DNA from: Puniceicoccales bacterium
GTDB lineage: Bacteria > Verrucomicrobiota > Verrucomicrobiia > Opitutales > UBA953
Length of the DNA stretch: 21,386 nt
Direction: 5' to 3'
Assembly: GCA_031279675.1 (NCBI GenBank)
Contig: JAITIB010000033.1
Coordinates: forward strand, 1-21,386
Shown: positions 1-7,242 of the stretch, one piece after another
Layout of the letters: each line of letters starts with the position of its first letter
Position numbering within the stretch: the stretch's first letter is position 1
Translations under genes and position numbers: made by a program
Notes under the pieces: model-generated
Told to the model about the DNA's origin: nothing
Database searches by the model: none
Seen by the model: only the letters and a program-made list of their open reading frames with translations

Positions 1-171
1 CGCAACGAACTGCATCGTTTCGTGGTTATGCCTAAACGCTGGATCGTCGAACGCTCCTTCGCCTGGCTCGAAAAATGCCGCCGCCTATGGAAAAATTGCG
101 AACGCAAGCTCAATACCAGTCGCCAGTTCGTCGTCCTCGCTTTCCTCGTCATCTTACTCAAAAGATATTGA
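1..171 (+). mobile_element. IS5-family transposase, C-terminal fragment (5' part outside the window)
   Basis: Frame 1 is open from the first base to a TGA at 169-171, giving the last 56 residues of a DDE transposase. The stretch RWIVERSFAWLEKCRRL matches the C-terminal part of IS5-family transposases, and the Glu in IVERSF is where the third catalytic acidic residue sits in that family. The end (VVLAFLVILLKRY) is also typical of the group. The start and the left inverted repeat lie outside the window. The right end of the element must be within roughly 180-186, because host coding sequence resumes there; the bases after the stop (GAACAGGTTCTGAG) are a likely part of the right terminal repeat, but I cannot confirm this without the other end. 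The window beginning inside a multicopy element suggests a contig edge. Confidence 0.85.
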
Positions 172-183
172 ACAGGTTCTGAG

Positions 184-315
184 AGCAGCAACGTCGGGTT
201 TCGCGTCGCCAGCCTTGCGCCGATTCCTGAACCCGCCGAAATCGGAGTGATAGGAGGCGCGTTGGTAGGACTGCTCTGCATAGTGAGGAGGAAAAGGCGC
301 TCGGTCGCACCCTGA
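184..315 (+). pseudogene. 3' remnant of an FGE-sulfatase-like PEP-CTERM protein, cut by the IS
   Basis: After the transposase stop the same frame stays open to TGA at 313-315. It encodes SSNVGFRVASLAPIPEP, then a hydrophobic stretch (GVIGGALVGLLCIV), then RRKRRSVAP. PEP, a transmembrane helix and a basic tail are the three parts of a PEP-CTERM sorting signal, which exosortase uses to process exported proteins. NVGFRVA just before it is the usual C-terminal end of formylglycine-generating-enzyme/sulfatase-modifying-factor domains, which are often joined to PEP-CTERM tails in Verrucomicrobiota. No start codon or N-terminal part is present between the IS end and this segment, so it is the detached 3' end of a gene interrupted by the insertion. 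The exact junction is uncertain by a few bases. The PEP-CTERM call is strong; the FGE assignment rests on one short motif. Confidence 0.75.
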
Positions 316-465
316 CACATTGGGAACGCCGACAGTCCGTTTTCTGGGAAAAACGGTGCCCGGCCACCGCACTCCAAAACTTGGGAACGAAGTATTTTGG
401 CGTGCGGCGAGTGCGCGCCGCTTTCCCGAGGCGCGATTTGTCGCGCTTGCGGCGTTTGCGGAGGG

Positions 466-599
466 CGGAACGGCGACTGATCCGGTTCGCTCCGCGCCCG
501 GTCTTGTCGCTTCGCTCGGAACAGTCGCCGACACTCGGAGGGCGTTTTGTGTTTGCGAAACGGATCCGGGAAAGCTCGGCGACTAAAGTCGCCGTTCCG
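466..599. repeat. Interspersed palindromic repeat, copy A with a partial inverted partner
   Basis: The core GGCGACTAAAGTCGCC (16 nt, inner palindrome GGCGACT/AGTCGCC) lies within 555-599, preceded by TCCGGGAAAG and followed by GTTCCG. The same arrangement recurs at 6967-7009 and, reversed, at 21083-21126; its core recurs at 21154-21176. A partial reversed copy (CGGAACGGCGACT, 466-478) precedes copy A, so the two could pair across about 100 nt. A head-to-head partner also exists at the right end of the window. The layout resembles REP/BIME-type elements mobilised by RAYT proteins, but no RAYT gene is present here. Confidence 0.7.
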
Positions 600-882
600 T
601 TTGTGTCCGCGCCCGCGTTTTTCCGGAAAATTCATCTGCCGCCAACGCGCGCGGCGCTTGGATCAGCCCCGACGGGGCGCCATGCGATAGCCCGGGGCAA
701 CGCCCCGGGATTCTGGAATCATTTATTTGCGAGCCCTGAAAGGGCGCAATGGGCGGTATTGCGGAAAACTTTAATGGTGCCTTGCCCACGGCGGGCTCGA
801 TGACGCCCCTTGGGGGCTTGGTGTGTGTGTTGGACATTTGGTCCGGTTCGCTTGCGCCCGGTCTTGTCGCTGCGCTCGGAAC
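481..882 (+). repeat. Direct repeat pair, about 42 nt (481-522 and 842-882)
   Basis: The 42 nt at 481-522 and the 41 nt at 842-882 match except for a few bases near the middle; both begin TCCGGTTCGCT and end CGCTCGGAAC. The copies sit 319 nt apart and bracket the first half of the GC-hairpin block. They appear to be independent copies of one interspersed module rather than an IS target duplication, which would be much shorter. Confidence 0.6.
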
Positions 883-926
883 CCGGGGCGTTGCCCCGGG
901 CTGTCGCATTACGCCCCTTGGGGGGC
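666..926. repeat. Inverted-duplicated block of GC-rich hairpins
   Basis: Six short hairpins follow one another. They are GCCCC-GAC-GGGGC (666-678), CCCGGGGC-AAC-GCCCCGGG (691-709), GCCCT-GAA-AGGGC (733-745), GCCCC-TTG-GGGGC (805-817), CCCGGGGC-GTT-GCCCCGGG (882-900) and GCCCC-GGGGC with a 4-nt centre (913-926). The second and fifth have complementary loops (AAC against GTT), so the right half looks like an inverted copy of the left half. Such combinations of AGCCC..GGGCG hairpins are common interspersed elements in Planctomycetes and Verrucomicrobiota genomes (established, from memory). They have no coding capacity. Confidence 0.65.
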
Positions 927-1062
927 TGGCCTGGGTGCACCATGCGCAACACGCGTAGAGCCGTCATTTGCGCGACCGGATTTTTGCCAAGCTCGATTTC
1001 CAATCCCGCGCCGGCGGTTGCGCCGCGCCGCAGGCAGTGCGGAAAACCTGAACACCCTTTGG

Positions 1063-1088
1063 CTCACGCGAAGACGCAAAGGCGCGAA
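1063..1088 (+). repeat. 26-nt interspersed repeat, copy 1
   Basis: CTCACGCGAAGACGC followed by AAAGGCGCGAA. A second copy with a single base change lies at 8004-8029 in the same orientation, nearly 7 kb away and in another gene-free stretch. Similar TCACGC-AGACGC-GGCGC sequences are scattered in many environmental bacterial genomes. Confidence 0.6.
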
Positions 1089-1297
1089 AATCCCGGCGGC
1101 CATGCTGAACGCGGCGGTGGAACCGGCGGCGGTCTCGATGGCGGCGGTGGATCTTGCCGGATTTCCCCGTGCGGTCCGCCGAATCGGTGATCTTGAGGCA
1201 CTCAAAATGCGCGCCGTTGGATCTCTTCGGGGGAAGCCATGGAAATAGGACTCCTGTCCCGCCGCCCAGGGCTGACCGGCTGCGTTCGGCCACTGTT

Positions 1298-2074
1298 TTA
1301 CCTGAAATGCTCAGGGAGAATTCCAGTGGTGGCCGCGAGTTGTTTTTGGCAGAAGTTTCGCAGGTCTTCGGGCAGCGGGGCGGTGAAGGTGCGCTGGAGG
1401 TGGGGGCTTTTGAATTCGATGCGGGCGGCGTGCAATGCGTGACGGGGAAGGGGGAGGTGGGTGGCGTGGCGGGGGGTCCAGCCGTGCTGGATGAAGTCGA
1501 GGTAGAGGGTGTCGTCGGGGCCGTAGAGTTTGTCGCCGACGATGGGGTGGTTGAGCCATTGGGCGTGGATGCGGATTTGGTGCGTGCGTCCGGTGTGCGG
1601 GGCGGCTTGCACGAGGGTGTGGTTGTTTTGGGCGTGGATGGGGGTGAAGAAGGTCACGGCGGTCCTGGCTTCGGTGCTTCGTCCGACGCGGTGTTTGATG
1701 GCGATGGGGCTGGAGGGGTCGCGTTCTATGGGTTCGTCAACGAGGACGGGCTCCGTCATTGTGCCGTGAACGAGGGCGAGGTAGGTTTTTTGGACTTGGC
1801 GGTGTTCGAGCGCGGTTTGGCTGTGGCGCGCGGCGAGGGGGTTTTTTGCGATGATGAGGATGCCGCTGGTTTCGCGGTCGAGGCGGCTGACGAGGTGGAG
1901 TTTTTCCTGTTTTTTCCATTCCTTGGTTGCGCCGATGAGGCTGGACCAGGGGCCGTTTTTGGAGGGGTGGCAGACGATGTGTCCGGGTTTGTTGAAGACG
2001 ATGAAGTTGGCGTCCTCCTCGATGATCCAGCGGGTGAGTTCGTTTTCGGTGATGAGCGGGGGTTGTTCTGGCAT
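1298..2074 (-). CDS. RluA-family RNA pseudouridine synthase
   Basis: Converts specific uridines in rRNA or tRNA to pseudouridine in the cytoplasm. In the 258-residue product, HLVSRLDRETSGILI (residues 60-74) is the RluA-family catalytic block, with Asp66 as the nucleophile of the RLD motif. FNKPGHIVCHP (28-37) and HTGRTHQIRIH further on are also family signatures. There is no N-terminal S4 domain, so it resembles the short RluA/TruC-type members rather than RluC/RluD; which RNA it modifies cannot be told. I start at the ATG at 2074 because the alternative TTG seven codons upstream falls in the 3' arm of the terminator hairpin of the preceding gene. No clear Shine-Dalgarno site is seen. It is the last of three minus-strand genes but probably has its own transcript. 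Confidence 0.88.
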   Translation of the reverse strand: MPEQPPLITENELTRWIIEEDANFIVFNKPGHIVCHPSKNGPWSSLIGATKEWKKQEKLHLVSRLDRETSGILIIAKNPLAARHSQTALEHRQVQKTYLALVHGTMTEPVLVDEPIERDPSSPIAIKHRVGRSTEARTAVTFFTPIHAQNNHTLVQAAPHTGRTHQIRIHAQWLNHPIVGDKLYGPDDTLYLDFIQHGWTPRHATHLPLPRHALHAARIEFKSPHLQRTFTAPLPEDLRNFCQKQLAATTGILPEHFR

Positions 2075-2094
2075 GGGGTGGCGGGACGTGGGCA

Positions 2095-2131
2095 AGAAAG
2101 AAACCCGCGCGGTGGCGTCGGGTTTCTTTCT
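2095..2131 (-). terminator. Hairpin terminator of the pseudopilin gene
   Basis: A perfect 12-bp inverted repeat (2095-2106 against 2120-2131) with a 13-nt loop starts 27 nt downstream of the pseudopilin stop. Read on the minus strand, the distal arm is GGGTTTCTTTCT, so the U-rich part lies within the stem rather than after it. It probably ends the pseudopilin transcript and insulates the downstream pseudouridine synthase gene. Confidence 0.6.
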
Positions 2132-2158
2132 CGGATGGAAGGTTGCCGGGCTGTTTTT

Positions 2159-2842
2159 TTATTTGTCCTCAAGCACCCGGGCTTTTTCGCCGACAGCGTC
2201 CTGATAGCTGGAGGTTTCCTCGTTGGTTTTGCGATGGATGAGTTTCTGGCCCTTGAGCTTGAGGCTTTCGAAGAATTGGATGTGTCCGTCGCCGAAGGCG
2301 ATGTGTCCGCCGCGTTCTCCCCAAGGAGAGTCTTTGTTCCACTCGCCGCCGGTATCGAGGCCGCGTGTCCAGACGAGCGGGTAGTTGGCGTCGGGGCTGG
2401 TGGCGGCGTTGGTGACGACGGCCCAGGAGATGGGTTTGACGCCGGACAGTTGGTTGGCGTCGTTTTTGAGGACGAGTTTGGGGATTTCGACGCCGTCGAG
2501 TTGTTTGTCGCGCTCGATGTACCACGAGGTGGCGTCGTTGAGCTCGGTGTAGCGGGCAAGGACTTCGGCGAATTGCGCGGGGGAGGTGGCGCCGCCTTCC
2601 TTGGGGGAGCCGTCAGAGTAGATGGGTTTTTGGCGGGATCCTCCCGAGGAGTAGGCGATGTAGGCGGTGACGATGCCTTTGAGTTTGCCGGAGGCGTTGC
2701 TCCTTGCGGCCATGGTCTGCACTTGAGGGATGATGGCGACGAGTGCGCCGGCGAGGAGCGCCATGATGGTGATGGCGACGAGGAGCTCGATCAGGGTGAA
2801 GCCCCGGCGGTGTTGGTAGTTACGGTGGTGTTGTGTTTTCAT
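2159..2842 (-). CDS. Type II secretion-type pseudopilin (prepilin N-terminal methylation, H-X9-DG-like)
   Basis: A 227-residue protein beginning with a short basic leader and then RRGFTLIELLVAITIMALLAG. This is the class III signal cleaved by prepilin peptidase between Gly and Phe, after which Phe is methylated; Glu is at +5 as required. The hydrophobic helix that follows anchors the pilin in the inner membrane and packs it in the pseudopilus core. Near the C-terminus GGHIAFGDGHIQFF matches the DG-containing end of the H-X9-DG pseudopilins that are abundant in Planctomycetes, Verrucomicrobia and Lentisphaerae. I use the ATG at 2842, which leaves an 11-residue basic leader before the Gly-Phe cleavage site; an in-frame upstream extension to 2908 is non-pilin-like. 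No other secretion gene is nearby, as is usual for these scattered pseudopilins. The substrate or surface role is unknown. Confidence 0.88.
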   Translation of the reverse strand: MKTQHHRNYQHRRGFTLIELLVAITIMALLAGALVAIIPQVQTMAARSNASGKLKGIVTAYIAYSSGGSRQKPIYSDGSPKEGGATSPAQFAEVLARYTELNDATSWYIERDKQLDGVEIPKLVLKNDANQLSGVKPISWAVVTNAATSPDANYPLVWTRGLDTGGEWNKDSPWGERGGHIAFGDGHIQFFESLKLKGQKLIHRKTNEETSSYQDAVGEKARVLEDK

Positions 2843-2953
2843 AATTTTGAACGGGTTGGCTGAGATTTTGGTTGGGTTTGATTGTGCGCCGCGGAATGCG
2901 GTTTGCATGTGGGGCGTTATCGCAAGTTTGCGCCGCGTTGTGAAGTCTTTTCT

Positions 2954-4228
2954 TCAATAGGGCAGGGGGTGTTGCGCGGTGAGGGCGAGGACTTGGGCGC
3001 GGGTGGCGGCGAGGGCGCTTTCGAGGGTGGGTGTGCCAATGGCGCCGAGCACGGTGTCGATGGCGGTGGCGATGGTTTCCATGTCGGTTTCGGTGAAGCC
3101 CCGGGTGGTGACGGCGGGGGTGCCGAGCCGGATTCCGGAGGCTTGGAACGGGCTGCGGGTTTCGAAGGGGACGGTGTTTTTGTTGCAGGTGATGTTGGCG
3201 CGGTCGAGTGTTTCCTGCGCGGTTTTGCCGGTGAGTTCGGCGAATTTTGAGCGCAGGTCCACGAGCATGAGGTGGTTGTCCGTTCCGTCCGAGGTGAGTT
3301 TGTGGCCGTGGCGCAGGAGTGCGGCGGCGAGGGCGGCGGCGTTTTTCACGATTTGCCGCGCGTAGGTTCTGAATTCCGTCTTGAGGCATTCGCCGAAGCA
3401 CACGGCTTTGGCGGCGATGACGTGTTCGAGCGGTCCGCCCTGGGCGCCGGGGAACACGGCGGAGTCCACGGCCTTGGCGTGTTCGTTTTTGCAAAGGATG
3501 AGTCCGCCGCGGGGGCCGCGCAGGGTTTTGTGCGTGGTGGTGGTGACGAAGTCGGCGACGGGCACCGGCGAAGGGTGTTCGCCGGCGGCGACCAGGCCGG
3601 CGATGTGCGCGATGTCCGCGAAGAGGTAGGCGCCGACGCTGTGCGCGATGTCCGCCATTCGCGCGAAGTCTATGGTGCGCGGGTAGGCGCTGGCGCCGAC
3701 GGTGATCATGCGCGGTTTTTCCCGTTGGGCGATGGTGGCGAGCTCGTCGTAGTCTATGCGTCCCGTGTCCTCGCGCACGCCGTATTGTGTGAATTGGTAA
3801 AGTTTGCCGGAGAAGTTTGCCGGGTTGCCGTGGGTGAGGTGCCCGCCGTGGGCGAGGTTCATCCCGAGGATTTTGTCCCCGGGCTTGAGCACGGCTGTGT
3901 AAACGGCGAAGTTGGCCTGCGCGCCGGAGTGGGGCTGGACGTTGGCGTGTTCGGCGCCGAAGAGTTTTTTGGCGCGTTCGATGGCGATGCTTTCGACGAC
4001 ATCCACGTGTTCGCAACCTCCATACCAGCGTTTGGCCGGGTATCCCTCGGCGTATTTGTTGGTGAGCACGCTGCCTTGGGCTTCGAGGACGGCAGGGTAG
4101 GTGAAGTTTTCGGATGCGATGAGCTCGATGTGCGTTTGCTGGCGTTTTTTCTCGGCTTGGATGGCTTGATAAATTTCCGGGTCAAGCGTGGCGAGCGGGG
4201 TTGCGGAGAGCATTGGAGTTGGTGTCAT
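2954..4228 (-). CDS. glyA: Serine hydroxymethyltransferase
   Basis: PLP enzyme that interconverts serine and glycine with transfer of the hydroxymethyl carbon to tetrahydrofolate; the main cytoplasmic source of one-carbon units. The 424-residue length fits the family. IELIASENFTYPAV (35-48), the KYAEGYPAKRWYGGCE block (58-73), HSGAQAN (100-106) and TTTHKTLRGPRGG (230-242) are all present; Lys234 is the Schiff-base lysine. I start at the ATG at 4228; a second in-frame ATG at 4213 is possible. A longer upstream reading frame would overlap the divergent gltX and carries no SHMT sequence. glyA and gltX are divergent with about 125 bp between their starts, so the promoters must be close together. 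Confidence 0.96.
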   Translation of the reverse strand: MTPTPMLSATPLATLDPEIYQAIQAEKKRQQTHIELIASENFTYPAVLEAQGSVLTNKYAEGYPAKRWYGGCEHVDVVESIAIERAKKLFGAEHANVQPHSGAQANFAVYTAVLKPGDKILGMNLAHGGHLTHGNPANFSGKLYQFTQYGVREDTGRIDYDELATIAQREKPRMITVGASAYPRTIDFARMADIAHSVGAYLFADIAHIAGLVAAGEHPSPVPVADFVTTTTHKTLRGPRGGLILCKNEHAKAVDSAVFPGAQGGPLEHVIAAKAVCFGECLKTEFRTYARQIVKNAAALAAALLRHGHKLTSDGTDNHLMLVDLRSKFAELTGKTAQETLDRANITCNKNTVPFETRSPFQASGIRLGTPAVTTRGFTETDMETIATAIDTVLGAIGTPTLESALAATRAQVLALTAQHPLPY

Positions 4229-4353
4229 ACGTGGCGGGGAGTGAAACACACGATTCGTGCGCGAAGGAAGCCAAAATTGCGCTTTTTCCCGTTCCCGCGA
4301 ATGCGGATGTTGACAGCGGCTCGGGGTTTGCGGAAAGGTCTGGTGTTTTTCGC

Positions 4354-5745
4354 ATGAGCACTGTCCGCACCCGATTTGCGCCAAGTCCCACCGGTTTTTT
4401 TCACATTGGCAGCGCCCGAACGGCCTTGTTTAACTGGCTTTACGCCCGGCACACCGGGGGGTGTTTTATTCTCCGCGTGGAGGACACCGACAGTGCGCGC
4501 AACGAGGAGCGTTACCTGCGGGTCATTTACGAAAGCCTGCGCTGGCTGGGTCTGGACTGGGACGAGGGGCCGGACGCGGGCGGGGCGCACGGGCCGTATA
4601 AGCAGAGCGAGCGGGGGGCGATTTATCGCGAGTTCCTTGGCCGTTTGCGCGCGTCCGGGCGTGCCTACGACAGGGACGGGGCGGTGTGGTTCAGGCTTGC
4701 GGGGGCGCGCCGCGTGGTGCGCGAAAAATACAGGGAGGGTGACCGGGTGCTGGAGCGGGAGGCCGAGGTGGTGGATGCGCCGCCCGTGTGCATCCATGAC
4801 GTGGTGCGGGGGGATGTGATGCGTGCCGAGGACCGCGACTTTGTCCTTGTCCGCGCCAATGGTGAGCCGGGGTTTCATTTTGCCAACGTGGTGGATGACA
4901 TCACGATGCGCATCACGCACGTGATTCGTGGCGAGGACCATCTTTCCAACACTTCCAAGCACGTGGAGCTTTACAACGCGCTCGGGGTGCCGCCGCCGGT
5001 TTTCGCGCACATCCCGCTCATACTCAAGGGGGATGGACGGGGGAAAATGTCCAAGCGCGACCGTGGCGCCCTGATCGAGGAATATCAGGCGCGTCATTTT
5101 TTGCCCGAGGCGGTGCGCAATTTCCTTTGTTTGCTCGGGTGGACCCCGAGGGACGGGCGCGAGGTGCTTCCCGTGTCCGATGTGGTGGCGCAGTTTGAGC
5201 TTGCCGACGTGCATCAGGCGAACGCGCGGTTTGATGAGCGGAAAATGAGTTTCATCAACCAGCAGTGGTTGCGGTTGATCGAGCCCGGGGAGTTTTCGCG
5301 GCGCGCGGTGCCGCTCCTGCGCGAGGCCGGGCTCGTCGCCGGCGGGGAGAACGCGGCCTTTGTGCAAAGCGTCCTTGGCGTGCTGCGGGAGAAACTCCCG
5401 GGCTTGGAGGATTTGCCCCGGTTTGCGCGGTATTTTTTCACCGACGAGTTTGAGCGGGACGGGGCGGCGCGTGAAGCGCTTGAGAAAAAGGGGGATCCGG
5501 TGGCGCGGGTGCGCGAGCTGCTCCCTGCGCTTGAGGCCGTGGCGGGCTTCGAGGATGCGGCGGCGCTGGACGCGGTGGTTGCCCGGACGGTCGCGGGCAC
5601 CGGCAGGAAGCCCGGCGAGTATTTCGCGCCGTTGCGTTATGCTGTCAGCGGCTTGGGCGGCGGGCCGGATTTGCACAGTGTGCTGCGCATACTGGGGCGC
5701 GACCGTGTGCTGGCGCGCGCGCGGCGTTTCGTGTCCGGCGCGTGA
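4354..5745 (+). CDS. gltX: Glutamyl-tRNA synthetase
   Basis: Charges tRNA-Glu (and possibly tRNA-Gln, if the cell uses the amidotransferase route) with glutamate in the cytoplasm. The 463-residue class I synthetase shows RFAPSPTGFFHIGS (7-20, HIGH-type motif), RVEDTD (41-46), HVIRGEDHLSNT (189-200) and GKMSKRD (230-236, KMSKS loop), in the right order and spacing. The C-terminal anticodon-binding half is present to the end. The ATG at 4354 gives the canonical N-terminus. A perfect TTGACA at 4310-4315 is suitably placed upstream, but I see no good -10 box. The stop is 9 nt before the next gene, so the two probably form an operon. Confidence 0.96.
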   Translation: MSTVRTRFAPSPTGFFHIGSARTALFNWLYARHTGGCFILRVEDTDSARNEERYLRVIYESLRWLGLDWDEGPDAGGAHGPYKQSERGAIYREFLGRLRASGRAYDRDGAVWFRLAGARRVVREKYREGDRVLEREAEVVDAPPVCIHDVVRGDVMRAEDRDFVLVRANGEPGFHFANVVDDITMRITHVIRGEDHLSNTSKHVELYNALGVPPPVFAHIPLILKGDGRGKMSKRDRGALIEEYQARHFLPEAVRNFLCLLGWTPRDGREVLPVSDVVAQFELADVHQANARFDERKMSFINQQWLRLIEPGEFSRRAVPLLREAGLVAGGENAAFVQSVLGVLREKLPGLEDLPRFARYFFTDEFERDGAAREALEKKGDPVARVRELLPALEAVAGFEDAAALDAVVARTVAGTGRKPGEYFAPLRYAVSGLGGGPDLHSVLRILGRDRVLARARRFVSGA

Positions 5746-5754
5746 GGCTTTGCC

Positions 5755-6996
5755 ATGTATCCTGCCGAACTTGAGGCGTATTGGCTTGGCCGTGCGCGCG
5801 CCGCCACGGGAACGGCGGACGGGGAATGCGCGCTGGATCGCGTGCGCCCGGCAGTCCGGCGTCTGAGCGATTTGTTCACGCTTGAGCGTCCGCGCGGGGC
5901 GTTTCCCGATTATGCCACCGATGCGGTGTCGCTGGCGGCCTACGGGTTGTTTTTCTTTCCGCAGAGTTTTGCGCGGACTGCGCTGGCGCTGGACCAGCCC
6001 GTGCGGCTGCGCGGGTGGCGTCCGGAACCGGCGGCGTTTCCGGGCGCGCCCCTGCGCGTGCTCGATCTCGGCAGCGGGGCGGGACCGTGCGGGCTTGCGG
6101 CCTTGCGGGCGGTTCACGCGCTCGCGCCGCGCCGTCCGTTGGAGCTCGTGGCCGTGGATCATTCGCCGGGCGCGCTTGCGCTGGTGCGCGAGGTGTCCGC
6201 CCGCGCGCTGCCCTCTTCCGTTCCGGTTGAAGTGGAAACGCGCGCGGGGGATTTGCGTCACGCGGACGCCGTTCTGGCGGGATTGCCCCCCCAGGACATC
6301 ATTGTCGCGGGCTTTTCAGTGAATGAACTCTTTGGCGGAACGGACATGCCCGCGTTGCGCCGGTGGCTTGCCGCGCTGCGCCCCCTGCTCTCGGCGAACG
6401 GTTTGCTGGTGGTGCTTGAGCCCGCCTTGCGTGACACGGCGCTGTCCTTGCAGGGGGCGGCGGATGCGCTTGCGGGCGCGGGCGTTTTCCATCGCTGGGG
6501 GCCGGACTTGGGGGACGCGCCGTGTCCGTTGACGGGAGGCGGGCGGGCGTGGAGCCATGAGGTGCGCCGCTGGACGCCGCCGGCGTCGCTTGCGTATTTG
6601 AACCGGCGCTTGTTCCGCGAGATTGGTGTCCTGAAATTTGCCTGCACCGTGCTGTGCCGGACACCGCCCGAGCCGTTGCCGGAAGCGCGCGTGGCATTGC
6701 GCCTCGTGTCGCCGTTGCAGATCTTGAAAGGGCGTCTGGCCTTCTCGGCTGTGACCGTGGCGGGGGAACTCTTTTCCGTGGAAATCCCGACGCGTGGTCT
6801 TTCGAAGCGCGAAATCAAAACATCCGCGGCGGCATGGGAACGCGGGGATGTTGTGAGTGTGGATCCCCCGGCATTGCAATCTGTGGGCGGCGGTGGCGTC
6901 CCGCTCTTCCGCGTCCATTCCCTTGAGTCATTTGAGGTGCTGTATCTTTCGCCGGAAAGTTCTCGTGAAGTGAGTCCGGGAAACTTCGGCGACTAA
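5755..6996 (+). CDS. Rsm22-like SAM-dependent methyltransferase (small ribosomal subunit associated)
   Basis: A 413-residue protein with a class I methyltransferase fold: LRVLDLGSGAGPCG (100-113) is the SAM-binding loop, AVDHS (133-137) gives the acidic residue after strand 2, and GFSVNELF (186-193) and VVLEPALRDTA (219-229) match the Rsm22 family. The later segment APCPLTGGGRAWSHEVRRWTPP (255-276) aligns with the family's CPH..CP..WCH region, but most of the cysteines are gone. Rsm22/METTL17 proteins act in small-subunit assembly and, in mitochondria, bind a 4Fe-4S cluster through those cysteines (established). The gene follows gltX by 9 nt, consistent with a translation-related operon. The last ~10 codons and the TAA stop lie inside an interspersed palindromic repeat, so the natural C-terminus was probably replaced. 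Its substrate is unproven. Confidence 0.75.
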   Translation: MYPAELEAYWLGRARAATGTADGECALDRVRPAVRRLSDLFTLERPRGAFPDYATDAVSLAAYGLFFFPQSFARTALALDQPVRLRGWRPEPAAFPGAPLRVLDLGSGAGPCGLAALRAVHALAPRRPLELVAVDHSPGALALVREVSARALPSSVPVEVETRAGDLRHADAVLAGLPPQDIIVAGFSVNELFGGTDMPALRRWLAALRPLLSANGLLVVLEPALRDTALSLQGAADALAGAGVFHRWGPDLGDAPCPLTGGGRAWSHEVRRWTPPASLAYLNRRLFREIGVLKFACTVLCRTPPEPLPEARVALRLVSPLQILKGRLAFSAVTVAGELFSVEIPTRGLSKREIKTSAAAWERGDVVSVDPPALQSVGGGGVPLFRVHSLESFEVLYLSPESSREVSPGNFGD

Positions 6997-7009
6997 AGTC
7001 ACCGTCCTG
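6967..7009 (+). repeat. Interspersed palindromic repeat, copy B, overlapping the 3' end of the methyltransferase gene
   Basis: The sequence from GAAGTGAGTCCGGGAAAC through the GGCGACTAAAGTC core matches the reversed copy at 21083-21126 closely and copy A at 555-599 in its core. The right half of the palindrome has drifted (GTCACC instead of GTCGCC). The TAA inside the core is the stop codon of the upstream gene. Confidence 0.7.
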
Positions 7010-7157
7010 TTTGGACCCGTGCTCGCCTTGGGGATTGGCACCACACTCCATAACTGGCACGCGATTTCGTGGCGCACAGGTTTCAGCCTGTTGTGGAGCG
7101 CGGGACTTCAGCCTCGCCTTGGGAGCGGGGAATGAATTCCCCGCGTCGGTGGATTTG

Positions 7158-7239
7158 GAGCCGTCCGCAGGGTATGAGGGGTGCGAATGGATTTTTTAGA
7201 GCCGTCCGCAGCGTGCGAAAGGGGCATGGAATTTTTTTT
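7158..7239 (+). repeat. Two degenerate 41-nt units at the left edge of the palindrome array
   Basis: GAGCCGTCCGCAG occurs at 7158 and again at 7199, exactly 41 nt apart and in register with the main array (unit starts 7161 and 7202). Each is followed by a T-run (7192-7197 and 7232-7239) at the same phase as the T-runs of the main array. The palindrome has decayed: the second unit retains CGCA-GCG-TGCG (7207-7217), centred at 7212 as predicted by the period, and the first has lost the pairing. Confidence 0.6.
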
Positions 7240-7242
7240 ACT

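Larger units (their letters stand above)
316..1297. other. Gene-free mosaic of interspersed palindromic repeats
   Basis: I find no convincing gene in these 982 bases; the open frames here are short, overlap on both strands and read through hairpins. The DNA is a patchwork of repeat modules. These include a TTGGGAACG motif (321 and 381 regions) and the GACTAAAGTC palindrome family (466-478 and 555-599). A 42/41-nt direct repeat lies at 481-522 and 842-882. An inverted-duplicated block of GC hairpins covers 666-926, and a CTCACGCGAAGACGC repeat lies at 1063-1088. The stretch 1089-1297 shows nothing recognisable. It lies between the IS-truncated PEP-CTERM gene and the 3' end of the pseudouridine synthase gene. 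Confidence 0.7.

Noticed and set aside
1154..2863. 569-residue plus-strand frame antisense to the pseudouridine synthase and pseudopilin genes
   Set aside because: Gly/Val/Glu-rich low-complexity translation typical of antisense frames in GC-rich DNA; both opposite-strand genes have clear family motifs.
2929..2953. Terminator after glyA
   Set aside because: Only a 5-bp stem (TGAAG/CTTCA) is possible with no T-run following on the minus strand.
4310..4338. Promoter of gltX
   Set aside because: TTGACA at 4310 is perfect but no acceptable -10 hexamer lies 16-18 nt downstream.
4225..6261. 678-residue minus-strand frame antisense to gltX
   Set aside because: Arg/Pro/His-rich shadow of a strongly supported gltX and methyltransferase reading frame.
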